This document shows positions 51,290 through 60,351 of a DNA stretch of 60,425 nucleotides, in pieces (the first letter of the stretch is position 1; every line of letters starts with the position of its first letter). Origin of the DNA: Candidatus Bathyarchaeota archaeon. Lineage in GTDB: Archaea; Thermoproteota; Bathyarchaeia; TCS64. The stretch spans positions 1 through 60,425 of the forward strand of contig JAOZIG010000286.1 of assembly GCA_026014515.1 (NCBI GenBank), read 5' to 3'. A model generated the notes under the pieces. That model saw nothing but the letters and a program-made list of their open reading frames with translations. It had not been told where the DNA came from and did no database searches. The position numbers and the translations under genes are program-made.

Positions 51290-51578
51290 GGTGAGCTGGG
51301 GGGCGGCTGTCGGTCGAAAGGCTGAGGAAACTCCATCCACCGAGTAGGGCTGCGACGCTGTGAGGCGTAAGGGGAGACCCTTGGCAATGGACAGAAACGA
51401 TACCTCCCGTGGCATGCGATGATTCATTGGATGATGAGGTCGCTACGGGCAAGGGTGAGACGACTAACCCGCAGGGTGCAAGGGCGAATAGGCGCCGATA
51501 CCCTCCTACAGGGGGCGCGGGTAGCCCGCATAGCTGAATGCCGCCGAAGAACAGGAGATGGGTTACACCCAGCACACC
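51290..51578 (+). ncRNA. rnpB: RNase P RNA (archaeal type)
   Basis: The catalytic RNA that trims the 5' leader of pre-tRNAs. Ends are set by a P1 helix: GGTG-A-GCTGGG (51290-51300) pairs with CCCAGC-A-CACC (to 51578). Inside are the universally conserved blocks: GAGGAAACTCCATCC (51324-51338), ACAGAAA (from 51391), GGGCAAGGGTGAGACG (about 51448-51463, followed by a purine-rich core) and the 3' core near 51551. The roughly 289-nucleotide length fits archaeal RNAs. It lies between an oxidoreductase gene and a surface protein gene. There is no protein-coding gene in this gap; minus-strand frames here are by-products of the RNA. Confidence 0.93.
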
Positions 51579-51683
51579 TTTACCTCTAATCGTCTTCTCA
51601 ATATGCTTGATGGGTTTTGTTGGGACTTATAATTTATAGTAAATTAAAATTAGTTAATATAGTATGAGTTTACATTGGTATTC

Positions 51684-52475
51684 ATGAATGTTAAAACAAT
51701 CTTAGCCTATACTTTAGCTATTCTTCTACTAGGAGGTTTTCCCATGGCTTTCGCTCAATCTATCACTGTAACCGATTATACCAGTACCTTCGAGGAGTGG
51801 GATGACTCCGACTGGTACGATGGAGTTATAGAAAACATGGGTGAGACCACTGTGGTTTTTCCAGATGTTACCATCTCATACTATGATGAGGAACATACTC
51901 TTATCCATTCCAAGACAACATCCGCTGAGCTTTCCTATCTTGGACCCGGTGAAAAAACCCCATTCACCATCATAGTTGACCATATGAACTTTACCTCCTT
52001 GGAGTTCAGCGTTGAATCCTCAAGTATGAACTCGTTGCCTTACAGGGATTTTTCGATTACTGAGGTATCTCGTGGAACTGATATATGGGGTTTAAACACA
52101 GTTGCATATGATGTGAAGAATACGGGAGAAATTGATTTGGATCAGATTACCCTGTATGGTATCCATTTCGATGCAAATGGCGACTTTTTAGATTACTCAA
52201 TGAGTTACCTTATTGAAGAGTTAGCTTCTGGGGAGACAGTCTCCATAGAACTTGATACGATTCCTTTAGAGACCGCAGATTCCTATCTCATTATTGATGT
52301 TTTAGAAACGCAGTCAGAGACTTTGACTGGCAGCGATACCACGACATCTAGCCCTACATCAAACACAGACGCTGAACCAGATTCCGGTGGAGGAATTCCC
52401 GGATTCCCCGTTTATGGTCTACTTATGGGGATACTTTTGGTAACCATTCTACTCCAAAGGAAGCCCACATTATAG
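51684..52475 (+). CDS. Surface protein with FxLYD-like domain and C-terminal IPGFP tail
   Basis: About 263 residues from ATG 51684 (a TTG three codons upstream is less likely, because the ATG gives a cleaner signal). It has a signal peptide (about 1-25, LAYTLAILLLGGFPMAFAQ) and then an FxLYD-like beta-sandwich repeat pair, with GVIENMGETTVVFPDVTISYYDEE (about residues 41-64) and AYDVKNTGEIDLDQITLYGIHFD. A Ser/Thr-rich linker follows, then the tail GGGIPGFPVYGLLMGILLVTILLQRKPTL, a Pro-Gly-Phe motif before a hydrophobic helix and basic end. This resembles archaeal PGF-CTERM-type sorting signals, so the protein may be anchored or processed at the surface. A TATA-like TTATAATTTATAG lies about 51626-51639. 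Confidence 0.8.
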   Translation: MNVKTILAYTLAILLLGGFPMAFAQSITVTDYTSTFEEWDDSDWYDGVIENMGETTVVFPDVTISYYDEEHTLIHSKTTSAELSYLGPGEKTPFTIIVDHMNFTSLEFSVESSSMNSLPYRDFSITEVSRGTDIWGLNTVAYDVKNTGEIDLDQITLYGIHFDANGDFLDYSMSYLIEELASGETVSIELDTIPLETADSYLIIDVLETQSETLTGSDTTTSSPTSNTDAEPDSGGGIPGFPVYGLLMGILLVTILLQRKPTL

Positions 52476-52521
52476 TAGATGGGTTACATCCAGCTCACCA
52501 TTTTGCTATGAGTTTTATATT

Positions 52522-53100
52522 ATGAGTCGTTTTTTGGTATTGATGAGCCTAGAGTCCTCTTATAGAGATCTTATTCCGTTGTTTGATGTCTTTAATGAGG
52601 CTATGCTGATTTATGATAGTGAGCAGATTCACTGGGTCAACGATGCACTGGTCGTATTACTGGAATACAATTCAATGGAAGAAATAATCGGAAAAAACAT
52701 AATCTCTTTTCTACACCCAGAATCTCAGCAAGAGGGAACCCATCAGCTTAAACGCCTATATCAGGGCGTGAAACGAACTGGCGGCATCTATACTGCATTA
52801 AAAAAGAATAGGACTCCGGTTTCTGTTGTCTCACGTGGCACTCAGCTTCCCGGTACAGATGAAACGTTACTTATCTCGATTGTAAGACCCGTTGAAGAGG
52901 ATCCAGTTGAGGAAGGGCGTATCTGGTCGGATTTCAAATTCAAACACGAGGTATCAACCTCGATCACTGTCATCAAGGGCTACACTGAGTTGATACAGAA
53001 AAGAGTAGAATCTCACGAGGGATCTGAACTAGGTAAATGGTTTAAAACCATTTTCGAGAACATTGAAAGGATAGAAAAGATTCTCCTTGAACTTACGTAG
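52522..53100 (+). CDS. PAS-domain protein with histidine-kinase dimerisation segment but no ATPase domain
   Basis: A 192-residue protein. A PAS domain (about 15-125) has VFNEAMLIYDSEQIHWVNDAL, then LEYNSMEEIIGKNIISFLHPES, the standard PAS core and linker. After it comes FKHEVSTSITVIKGYTELIQKR (139-161), which has the H-box pattern of HisKA with His142, and a second helix (KWFKTIFENIERIEKILLEL). The gene then stops: there is no HATPase_c domain and no long frame after it. Either it is a truncated kinase or a stand-alone phosphotransfer or sensing module working with a kinase elsewhere. It could be soluble; no membrane helix is present. Confidence 0.78.
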   Translation: MSRFLVLMSLESSYRDLIPLFDVFNEAMLIYDSEQIHWVNDALVVLLEYNSMEEIIGKNIISFLHPESQQEGTHQLKRLYQGVKRTGGIYTALKKNRTPVSVVSRGTQLPGTDETLLISIVRPVEEDPVEEGRIWSDFKFKHEVSTSITVIKGYTELIQKRVESHEGSELGKWFKTIFENIERIEKILLELT

Positions 53101-53130
53101 TTTAGGAACTATGTCTTTTGAAACGAGATG

Positions 53131-53994
53131 TTATCCTTTGATTCGTTTGAGGTCAACCTCTGCTGCGATGTAACCGAAGCCGCTCCAAGCATTCGTGGAA
53201 ACCACTCGTTCTAGGATTTCAACATACTTATTGTAGTCTCCTCTGAACTTGTACTCGTTGGCGACGCCATACCCTGTTGTTACGAGGCTTAACTGGTCTT
53301 CCTTGTCTCCTATGATGTCCTCTGGTTCCAGTTCTCCTTTGAACATCTTGAGACACTCATAGTATCCAGCGCTTACTGGGCAGTTCATATCCGGCTTGAT
53401 ATGTCCCAGCACTTCCTCTGCTTCGTCATCGTAGCCGAGTCTCTTGAGGATGAGATAGTTCCAGTAACAGGACATGATGATATGGTCATCATTCACCGCT
53501 ACATCAAGCAAGTCATCAAACGCTTTCCTTGCGTTCAGTAGATCTCCCTTGAGCATGTAGGCGAGTCCAAGATGATAGTAAGTGTTGGTGTAGAAGGTAT
53601 ACTCGGTTGTCTCCTCTGCACCAGCTAAGCCACTGGGCTCCATGAAGTCGGGTTTCTCCCACATCAAGTCAACAGCTTTCTCAGAGTCGGCTATGCTGTA
53701 ATCGAACATTCTGAGGCTCAGGTATCTGTGGGCTCTGTGTCTGAGAAACTCCGGATCATCCGGGTAGAGCTTCAATGCCTCTGTGTAGATGTGTATCGCG
53801 TCTCTGTATTTCCCCATGTAGGCATGTTGCCTGCCTAGCCAGAGGAGTTTTTCTCTGTCCTCTGGTTCTCTTTCCCATTCCTCATAGGCTTTGTTAAACT
53901 TGACGAGTTGCTTGTTTTCTGGGTCTGGGTAGCTAACAGGATTGTATAGTGGTTCTCCGAATAGGCTGAATCCCTCTGGGGTCTCGATCTTCAT
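53131..53994 (-). CDS. Tetratricopeptide-repeat protein, paralog 2
   Basis: A 287-residue soluble TPR protein, a clear paralog of the gene at 31642-32529. Both start with a xxFSLFGEPL segment and both have a WLGR(R/Q)xAYxGxxR segment, repeated helix pairs of similar spacing and the closing WSGFGYIAAEVDLKRI segment. The copies are about 21 kb apart, not tandem. This conserved N- and C-terminal frame suggests a family in this organism with a defined partner. Function unknown. It is on the minus strand, 36 bases downstream of the MFS transporter on the same strand, so co-expression is possible. Confidence 0.85.
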   Translation of the reverse strand: MKIETPEGFSLFGEPLYNPVSYPDPENKQLVKFNKAYEEWEREPEDREKLLWLGRQHAYMGKYRDAIHIYTEALKLYPDDPEFLRHRAHRYLSLRMFDYSIADSEKAVDLMWEKPDFMEPSGLAGAEETTEYTFYTNTYYHLGLAYMLKGDLLNARKAFDDLLDVAVNDDHIIMSCYWNYLILKRLGYDDEAEEVLGHIKPDMNCPVSAGYYECLKMFKGELEPEDIIGDKEDQLSLVTTGYGVANEYKFRGDYNKYVEILERVVSTNAWSGFGYIAAEVDLKRIKG

Positions 53995-54029
53995 AACTCA
54001 AGCATCTATAGGACGGTATAAGAAAGCTC

Positions 54030-55259
54030 TCATAGCCCCTTGAGCCGCGGTACAGCCACATACATCACTGCTGCGATTATCACCATTATACCACCGAAGA
54101 CACTCTGGGCGAAAACCGCTCCATATGCTTCAGCCAAAGTGCCCAATGTAAAGCTGCCAACGACACCGAACCCTATGCTGAGCTGCCATATGCCCATAGC
54201 CCTACCTCGTTGCTCTTCATCAACGTTCAACTGTAATAGTATCTGTGACATGGCGTCATGACCTGCTGCAGAGACCCCTACTACTCCAATGAATATCAAC
54301 GCAAGGGCATACACTGGAGTGTTTGCGTAGAGGACTAATCCTACTCCGAACATGAGGAACATCCCGATGAGGAGTTTTCCCTTGTGTTTGAAGTCTCCAA
54401 GGCTGGCTAGGGCTAGACCAGCTAACAAGCCTCCTCCTGATCTGAATGCGTTTATCATTCCGTTTCCAACTGCGCCTACCTTTAGTATATCTCGGGCGAA
54501 AACCGGTACAAGTACTGGGAATGAGAACCCGAACATTTCGCATGTTGCTGCCATCACCATTAAGGCGAGTATGATCCTGTTTTTCAGGACTAGTTGGATT
54601 CCTTCCTTTAGGTTTCTCCATATTGATAGCTGCTGGGCGGCTCTCTTGGTTTCAATGTCTTTGATTAATCCTACTAGGAGGATTGCGAAGATGAATAACC
54701 CTGAGAGTGCATAGAATGGGTATTCTTTTCCAAAGAACTCGATTATCAGTCCTGCCATGGCTCCTCCGAATATGCCTATTCCTCTCATTCCTACTGCGTT
54801 GAGGGATATGCCGTTCATCGCGTTTTCTCTTCCCACAATATCCACGATGAATGATTGACGGGATGGGTTCTCGAAGGTTCTTATGATTCCCCTTATGAAA
54901 ATCAACGCTAATGCATGGTATAACTGGATTAACCCTGTTGTGATAAGGAACCCGAAGAGAAGACCACAGATCGCGTATAGAATATAGCATAATATCAGCA
55001 ATCTCCTGCGGGCCATCTTATCCGCTGTCGCTCCACCTACCATCCCGAATAATAGGTTCGGGGAGGAACGTACCGCCCAGAACAACCCTAAGGAGAGCGG
55101 TGAGTCTGTTAATTCGAGAACAAGCCACCCAGATGAGACATCCATGAACATGTCTCCGAGAGATGCTGTTATGGTGGTTAGAAATAGCAGCGAGAAGCTC
55201 TTGTTTTTGAAGGGCGTGTACATTTGCCTCAAACCTTCAATCCGCTTCTCTTCTGTCAA
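54030..55259 (-). CDS. Major facilitator superfamily transporter
   Basis: A 409-residue membrane protein with about twelve hydrophobic helices. The N-terminal half has SLLFLTTITASLGDMFMDVSSGWLVLELT, the between-helix GGATADKMARRRLLILCY (the MFS loop 2-3 signature GxxxDRxxRR type) and NPSRQSFIVDIVGRENAMNGISLNAVG, the segment typical of the MFS_3/enterobactin-exporter-like branch. The C-terminal half has ASLGDFKHKGKLLIGMFLMFG. Members export siderophores, drugs or metabolites. The substrate is unknown. It sits between the TPR protein and the divergent adenine deaminase-like gene, so purine transport is a weak possibility. Confidence 0.9.
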   Translation of the reverse strand: MTEEKRIEGLRQMYTPFKNKSFSLLFLTTITASLGDMFMDVSSGWLVLELTDSPLSLGLFWAVRSSPNLLFGMVGGATADKMARRRLLILCYILYAICGLLFGFLITTGLIQLYHALALIFIRGIIRTFENPSRQSFIVDIVGRENAMNGISLNAVGMRGIGIFGGAMAGLIIEFFGKEYPFYALSGLFIFAILLVGLIKDIETKRAAQQLSIWRNLKEGIQLVLKNRIILALMVMAATCEMFGFSFPVLVPVFARDILKVGAVGNGMINAFRSGGGLLAGLALASLGDFKHKGKLLIGMFLMFGVGLVLYANTPVYALALIFIGVVGVSAAGHDAMSQILLQLNVDEEQRGRAMGIWQLSIGFGVVGSFTLGTLAEAYGAVFAQSVFGGIMVIIAAVMYVAVPRLKGL

Positions 55260-55377
55260 TAATTCTCACCTAGAATAGAACCTGATACAGTGTTGGGTGA
55301 TTAAAAATACAACGATTCGTTTTGACTGATCTTTAATACATCTAACATTATTATCCCTTAATTTCGAGTCGAGACAT

Positions 55378-57123
55378 ATGAAAGACAGGCATTTACTGGT
55401 TGACGTGGCGCTTGACAGACTCCATGCAGACAAGGTTGTTGTAAACGGGGAGTTCCTTGACGTAGCCACTGGACGTATCAGAAAAGACGTGAACATAGCC
55501 ATCAAGGGAGCACGCATCGCTAAGATAGGCAACGTTGATGACACCATTGGACCAGAAACAAAGGTAATTGATGCAACTGGAATGACGGTTACACCAGGAC
55601 TCGTTGACAGTCACTACCACATCGAGTCATCAAGACTGAGTCCAAGAAGACACGCCCAGCTAACCCTCCCCTATGGCACTACATCCCTGTTTGAGGGCAG
55701 CCACGAGTTAGCTAACTGTCTTGGTCTCGACGGAATCAAGTACTTCCTTGATGAGGCAAAAGACCTTCCACAGAGAATCTATATAGCATTGAGTTCTGCC
55801 ACTCCCCCTACACCCTTTGAGCGTACAGGCGGATACATTGGTGGAGTGGAGGCTCGTGAGGCGCTCCAGTGGGAAAACGTGGCTGGCATCGGTGAGATCA
55901 TGGATTACACGAACCTGTTTGGTCACGAGGAACGATTATGGGAGGTTATGAAGGCTGGTTTGGAGGCAGGAAAGCTTCTTGAAGGACACGGTACCCCGTT
56001 GCCGCCTGAGGCTGATGCCTTCATGGCGACTGGTATCACCTCCACTCACTTCAGCGGTGATCCTGAGAGGGCTTTGGAGCTTCTTGCGCGTGGCTGTTTC
56101 CTTGAGGTTAAGGGTAGGGATAGTCAGGATGCTATCCGTGGACTTGTTGACGCTGGTATCGATTGGCAGATGGTGGGTATCTGTGTTGATGACCGTCCAG
56201 CTGAGCTTACCCGTAAGATTGGTTTGCTTGATTATGAGATGCGTAAGGTGATGGAGGCTGGTTTAGACCCTATTACGACTTATCAGTTGGCTACTATCAA
56301 TAATGCGCGTCACTGGCATCTTGAGCATGATATCGGTTTGGTGGCTCCGGGCAGATACGCTGACATGCTCTTCATCTCTGATCTTGAGAAGATCAAGATC
56401 GATAAGGTCTTCACAGGCGGAGAGATGGTCGCTGAAAAGGGTAAGCTTACCGTTGATATCAGCATTCCACCGGCACCAGCCTATGTGCGACACAGCATCA
56501 AGATACCTAAACCATTGATCGCTGAAGACTTCAGAGTCAAGTCACCATACAATAGAGATACTGTTAATGCTGCTGTCTTGCCTGCTCGATACTTCAGCGA
56601 TGACCTAGCGCCAATCACGACAACGCTACCTGTGAAAGATGGTATTGTTCAACGTGATCTGAGCCGGGACATCAACAAGATCGCTATTGTCAATAGACAT
56701 GGCAAGGGATTGGGTGTCTCATTCTGGAAGGTTGGTTACCAGAGAGGCGCAGTTGCAACTAGTGTTCTTCATGACAGTCATAATATCTCGGTTATTGGCG
56801 CGAATGACGCTGATATGGCGGCTGCCGTGAACCGCGTCGCTGAGATCGAGGGCGGTATCGTAGTGGTTGATGATGGGAAGGTTATGGCTGAGATTTCATT
56901 GCCTATCGGTGGCATCATGACTGATCGCCCGCTGGATGAGGTGGTTGCTGCTTTGGACAAGATAAACATGGAAGCAGACAAACTGGAGCCCGGTGAGCTT
57001 GGAGACCACCCTGTGGACTCACAGACGTTTATCTTCCTCACTTGTTTCCCTTGGGGTATCGTCTTAACTGATCTTGGGTTATATAATGCCCGGACCGGTG
57101 AGAAGATTCCAGCAGTATGGTGA
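55378..57123 (+). CDS. ade: Adenine deaminase-like amidohydrolase
   Basis: A 581-residue protein of the adenine deaminase family, which converts adenine to hypoxanthine and ammonia. The metal-site segments are present: DSHYHIESSRLSP (HxH), GIGEIMDY (Glu), LEGHGTPLPPEADAF and ITSTHFSGDP (His), and CVDDRP (Asp). The typical C-terminal domain is complete: VNRHGKGLGVSFWKVGYQRGAVATSVLHDSHN, then NDADMAAAVNRVAE and LPIGGIM. Two active-site neighbours differ from well-studied enzymes: the usual SDHE reads STHF, and the His after DDR is Pro. The substrate may therefore differ, and the name is provisional. Divergent from the MFS transporter gene. Confidence 0.85.
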   Translation: MKDRHLLVDVALDRLHADKVVVNGEFLDVATGRIRKDVNIAIKGARIAKIGNVDDTIGPETKVIDATGMTVTPGLVDSHYHIESSRLSPRRHAQLTLPYGTTSLFEGSHELANCLGLDGIKYFLDEAKDLPQRIYIALSSATPPTPFERTGGYIGGVEAREALQWENVAGIGEIMDYTNLFGHEERLWEVMKAGLEAGKLLEGHGTPLPPEADAFMATGITSTHFSGDPERALELLARGCFLEVKGRDSQDAIRGLVDAGIDWQMVGICVDDRPAELTRKIGLLDYEMRKVMEAGLDPITTYQLATINNARHWHLEHDIGLVAPGRYADMLFISDLEKIKIDKVFTGGEMVAEKGKLTVDISIPPAPAYVRHSIKIPKPLIAEDFRVKSPYNRDTVNAAVLPARYFSDDLAPITTTLPVKDGIVQRDLSRDINKIAIVNRHGKGLGVSFWKVGYQRGAVATSVLHDSHNISVIGANDADMAAAVNRVAEIEGGIVVVDDGKVMAEISLPIGGIMTDRPLDEVVAALDKINMEADKLEPGELGDHPVDSQTFIFLTCFPWGIVLTDLGLYNARTGEKIPAVW

Positions 57124-57160
57124 TCCATACTCACATTTTGTGATTGCCATTGTTGAGTCT

Positions 57161-57170
57161 ATATTATAAA
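57161..57170 (+). promoter_or_regulatory. TATA-box candidate for the serine hydrolase gene
   Basis: ATATTATAAA centred about 27 bases before the ATG at 57192. This spacing predicts a leaderless transcript, and no ribosome-binding site is visible before the ATG. Confidence 0.55.
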
Positions 57171-57191
57171 CAAAATAGCCTCAGATAGACT

Positions 57192-58961
57192 ATGGACCCT
57201 GATGTTTCACCCCTAATATCCGAGCTAGAATCAACAATACCTAAACTAATGGATGAGAACAAGATCAACGGATACAGCGTAGCCATTGTGGGCTCTTCTG
57301 GGCGATTATGGTCCAAAGGTTACGGCTACGCGGATCACGCCTTGAACCCTGTCTCATCAAGCACCAGGTTCATGATTGGAAGCCTCAGCAAAGCCTACAC
57401 AGCGACAGCGTTCCTCAGAGCAGTCCAAGCGGGGCTCGTTGGTCTTGATGACCGGCTTATTGATTATTATCCTGAGTTTAACTGGAAGACGAGATACGGT
57501 GAAGATCAGCGTGGAAAGGTTACTTTTCGTCACTTGTTGACTCATTGGGCTGGGCTTCAGCACAACGCTGATACTAGGTTACCAACAGGAGGCTACTGTG
57601 ATTACCCTGAGTACATGGCTAGAGTCAAACATATGTGGCAAAAGTATCCTGTTGGCACCCGATTCTCCTACTCCAACATAGGATTTGACTTGGTTGCCGC
57701 TGCTCTCCAAGAGATAACGGGAATGAGCTTTGACGACTGGATGCGGGAACAAGTCTACAAGCCACTAGGGATGAAAACGAGTACGACAAGCTCGGTTAAG
57801 GCTCTCAAGGGCTCTGATGTGGCTTGGGGGCATTTCGGTGAGTCCGAGTTTAGCTATATGGACACGATTACTCCTCAGATAGCATCGGGGGCTCAGTACT
57901 GTAGCGTTGATGATATGTCGGGTTTCATCGCTATGCATCTGAACGGCGGCATAGTTGATGGTGAACAATATCTTGATCCCAGTCTTCTCGAGGAAGTCTA
58001 CACCATCCCATACCGAGATATGTACCAGTTGATGGCTATTGGAATGGGTATTGGGGTCAGGCGTTTCAAATACCATGGAGAACTTTTCCTCAGCTTCTTT
58101 GGAGATGGACCGGGGTATCTCTCGCTTCATCAAATGTTCCCTCGTTTAGGCGTCGGTTGGGTGATGTCCTGTAACCAGTCGGTTGACTCTTTCCAGTTGC
58201 TTGGCTCTGTAGCCTCAAAAATTGAGGAGTATATGGTTGAGGCTAAGCTCGGTGAATTACCGCCTAACGTGAATGCTGGTGATCAGATTCCTCAACGTGA
58301 CTCTGTAGTGGTTGATCCTATCCCTCTAGATCGGTTATCTGGGCGATACGTATCGAGGATGAGCAACATCAATGTACAGCATCAGGATGGAACTCTTGGA
58401 TTCCAGTGGCAGGGAAAACCATGCAACCTGAAACCATACTCAGCCACAGAGTACACATCAGAGACAGTTCCACTAATCACCTTTGATTTAGACGAAACGG
58501 GAAGACCATTAACGGTCAAGGTTCTACCCGAGAACGGCTACACCACTGTGTTGGACTATGATGGCGGTCCATCAGACCCAGTTGGACCCGATAAACCAGA
58601 GTGGAGCCAGTACCTTGGCTACTATATGTATGATTACGGTGTTCTCTGCTGGTATTACTCGGTGCAGGTGGTTGATGGTTACCTGTTCCTCTTCACGGGA
58701 CGAGACGGGTTCAGGTTACGAGAACACGAGCCAGATCTCTTCTTCACATCAGACAATCAGAGCGTAGAGTTCACCTCGAACGCTATGATTCTTCCAGACG
58801 GAGTCTACAGACGAGAGAATCCATCATTGGAGAAGCTCATGGAAGCTAAACCAGATGAAATCAGGCTTCACACCTCCAGTCTCAATAGTCTAGTCGGGAT
58901 TCTTACACGTACTGGGCGTATTGAAGAGGCTGAAGAGATCAAGAATACCTTCAATCTTTAA
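57192..58961 (+). CDS. Beta-lactamase-fold serine hydrolase (PF00144-type)
   Basis: A 589-residue protein. The catalytic domain (about 10-350) has the SxxK motif as SLSK (Ser64, Lys67), YSN (Tyr160-Asn162) and a late GDGPGYLSLHQMFP segment in place of KTG. Members of this family include esterases, D-amino-acid peptidases and penicillin-binding-protein relatives. The remaining 240 residues form one or two beta-barrel or lipocalin-like domains (LSGRYVSRMSNINVQHQDGTLGFQW). There is no signal peptide, so it acts in the cytoplasm unless exported otherwise. It is a single-gene unit; the next gene starts 34 bases later on the same strand. Confidence 0.9.
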   Translation: MDPDVSPLISELESTIPKLMDENKINGYSVAIVGSSGRLWSKGYGYADHALNPVSSSTRFMIGSLSKAYTATAFLRAVQAGLVGLDDRLIDYYPEFNWKTRYGEDQRGKVTFRHLLTHWAGLQHNADTRLPTGGYCDYPEYMARVKHMWQKYPVGTRFSYSNIGFDLVAAALQEITGMSFDDWMREQVYKPLGMKTSTTSSVKALKGSDVAWGHFGESEFSYMDTITPQIASGAQYCSVDDMSGFIAMHLNGGIVDGEQYLDPSLLEEVYTIPYRDMYQLMAIGMGIGVRRFKYHGELFLSFFGDGPGYLSLHQMFPRLGVGWVMSCNQSVDSFQLLGSVASKIEEYMVEAKLGELPPNVNAGDQIPQRDSVVVDPIPLDRLSGRYVSRMSNINVQHQDGTLGFQWQGKPCNLKPYSATEYTSETVPLITFDLDETGRPLTVKVLPENGYTTVLDYDGGPSDPVGPDKPEWSQYLGYYMYDYGVLCWYYSVQVVDGYLFLFTGRDGFRLREHEPDLFFTSDNQSVEFTSNAMILPDGVYRRENPSLEKLMEAKPDEIRLHTSSLNSLVGILTRTGRIEEAEEIKNTFNL

Positions 58962-58995
58962 TCACAGCCTTTTATCTGACCCAGACTAACCATAT

Positions 58996-60351
58996 TTGGT
59001 GTCTAGTCTGCGGATCAGAGAGTTCTTCGTACTTGGTTTGTTACTGTTGGTGTTTACTCCCGTTGTTAGTGGTGGTTATGTTCCATACCGTGAGGAGTAT
59101 GGCATCTACAAGCTTGATATCGAGACCGGTGAAACGCAGCTAGTCTACTCAAGCCCACAGGAGATCACTAACATCGACCTGAGCCCAGATGGAACCAAGT
59201 TTGCGTTATGCATGTACCATGGAGACGGCTACGAGTACTCCGAGATATACACCATGAACATCGACAGCACAGGACTCACACGCCTCACTGATAACACAGG
59301 CTGGGACCTATACCCAAACTGGAGTCCAGATGGCTCCGAGTTCGTGTTTCTCTCATGGCGAGACTCATCCCTTGACATATACAAGATGAACTCAGATGGA
59401 AGTAACCAGAGACTTCTCTACGACTCAGGTGGACATGACGCTGACCTAGACTGGGTTGGCGACCACATCGTATTCACCCGTGACAGCCAGATATGGATGA
59501 TGAACAGCGACGGCTCAGACGTACATCAGCTCACTGATCCCCCGAATGCAGGGGTTTGGGGTGACTCTGTGTTGCCTTTCGGTGACTATGATCCCCGTAT
59601 CAGCCCTGATGGCTCGTTGGTTGTGTTTGAGCGACTGGTTGATGATATGACAGAGCATGGGAACTATGAACTCTTCATAATCGGCATTGATGGTGAGGGC
59701 GAGCATAATATTACTGGTACTGGTTGGACTCAGGGAATCGCCCAGTGGAGCAGCACCGGCGAGGAACTGATCTACTTGGTTAGCGCTATGGGTGAGGAGG
59801 GAAGATACGATATTTTCAAGATTAATGTGGATGGCAGTGGAGTGACTGATCTTACCTCTGAGCATTATCCCCCGGGATTCATAGCACACCACCCGATTTA
59901 CGCTGGCGACGACTCCAATGTATATTTCGTTGGACAGTGGTGGAACTGGGCGGTATTGGACTCAACTTTGACCTGTTCATTATCCAAGAGTACAGCGACT
60001 TTGGGCGATTTCATCATTATATCGTCTGAAGTCCAGCCAGAGATCCACGGTATCGAAGCAAAGATAACCATAACTGAGCCCGAGAGCTCCAAGACAATTG
60101 ATACAGTCATCTTTGAGGATGGCACGTATCAACTCACCTATATTCCCGAGAAGGTGGGTGAATACAGTGTTCAAGTTGAATGGGAAGGCGACCTTGGGCA
60201 CCATGGCTCAACAAGTGCTGCTGTTGGGTTTACTGTTGAGGAGAGACTTCCTTCTGATGAAGGGATTCCCGGATACCCAGTAACCGCTTTACTTCTGGGG
60301 TTAGCAATGTATCTAGTTTCACGTAGACACTCTTATCAGCGGAAAAAATAG
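58996..60351 (+). CDS. Secreted TolB-like beta-propeller protein with C-terminal IPGYP tail
   Basis: A 451-residue protein (start TTG 58996 or the GTG directly after). It has a signal peptide (about residues 6-26, LGLLLLVFTPVVSGG). Four to five PD40-type blades follow, each with a SPDG or similar core: LSPDGTKFALCMY, WSPDGSEFVFLSW, MNSDGSNQRLLYD and ISPDGSLVVFERL. A beta-sandwich follows (about 330-405, LGDFIIISSEVQPEIHG), and the tail is EGIPGYPVTALLLGLAMYLVSRRHSYQRKK, like the protein at 51684 and consistent with a surface-sorting signal. TolB-like propellers bind peptides or glycans; no catalytic motif is seen. The ligand is unknown. Confidence 0.82.
   Translation: MVSSLRIREFFVLGLLLLVFTPVVSGGYVPYREEYGIYKLDIETGETQLVYSSPQEITNIDLSPDGTKFALCMYHGDGYEYSEIYTMNIDSTGLTRLTDNTGWDLYPNWSPDGSEFVFLSWRDSSLDIYKMNSDGSNQRLLYDSGGHDADLDWVGDHIVFTRDSQIWMMNSDGSDVHQLTDPPNAGVWGDSVLPFGDYDPRISPDGSLVVFERLVDDMTEHGNYELFIIGIDGEGEHNITGTGWTQGIAQWSSTGEELIYLVSAMGEEGRYDIFKINVDGSGVTDLTSEHYPPGFIAHHPIYAGDDSNVYFVGQWWNWAVLDSTLTCSLSKSTATLGDFIIISSEVQPEIHGIEAKITITEPESSKTIDTVIFEDGTYQLTYIPEKVGEYSVQVEWEGDLGHHGSTSAAVGFTVEERLPSDEGIPGYPVTALLLGLAMYLVSRRHSYQRKK

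Noticed and set aside
51264..51575. 103-residue minus-strand frame
   Set aside because: It covers the RNase P RNA gene; conserved RNA blocks and the P1 helix explain the sequence.
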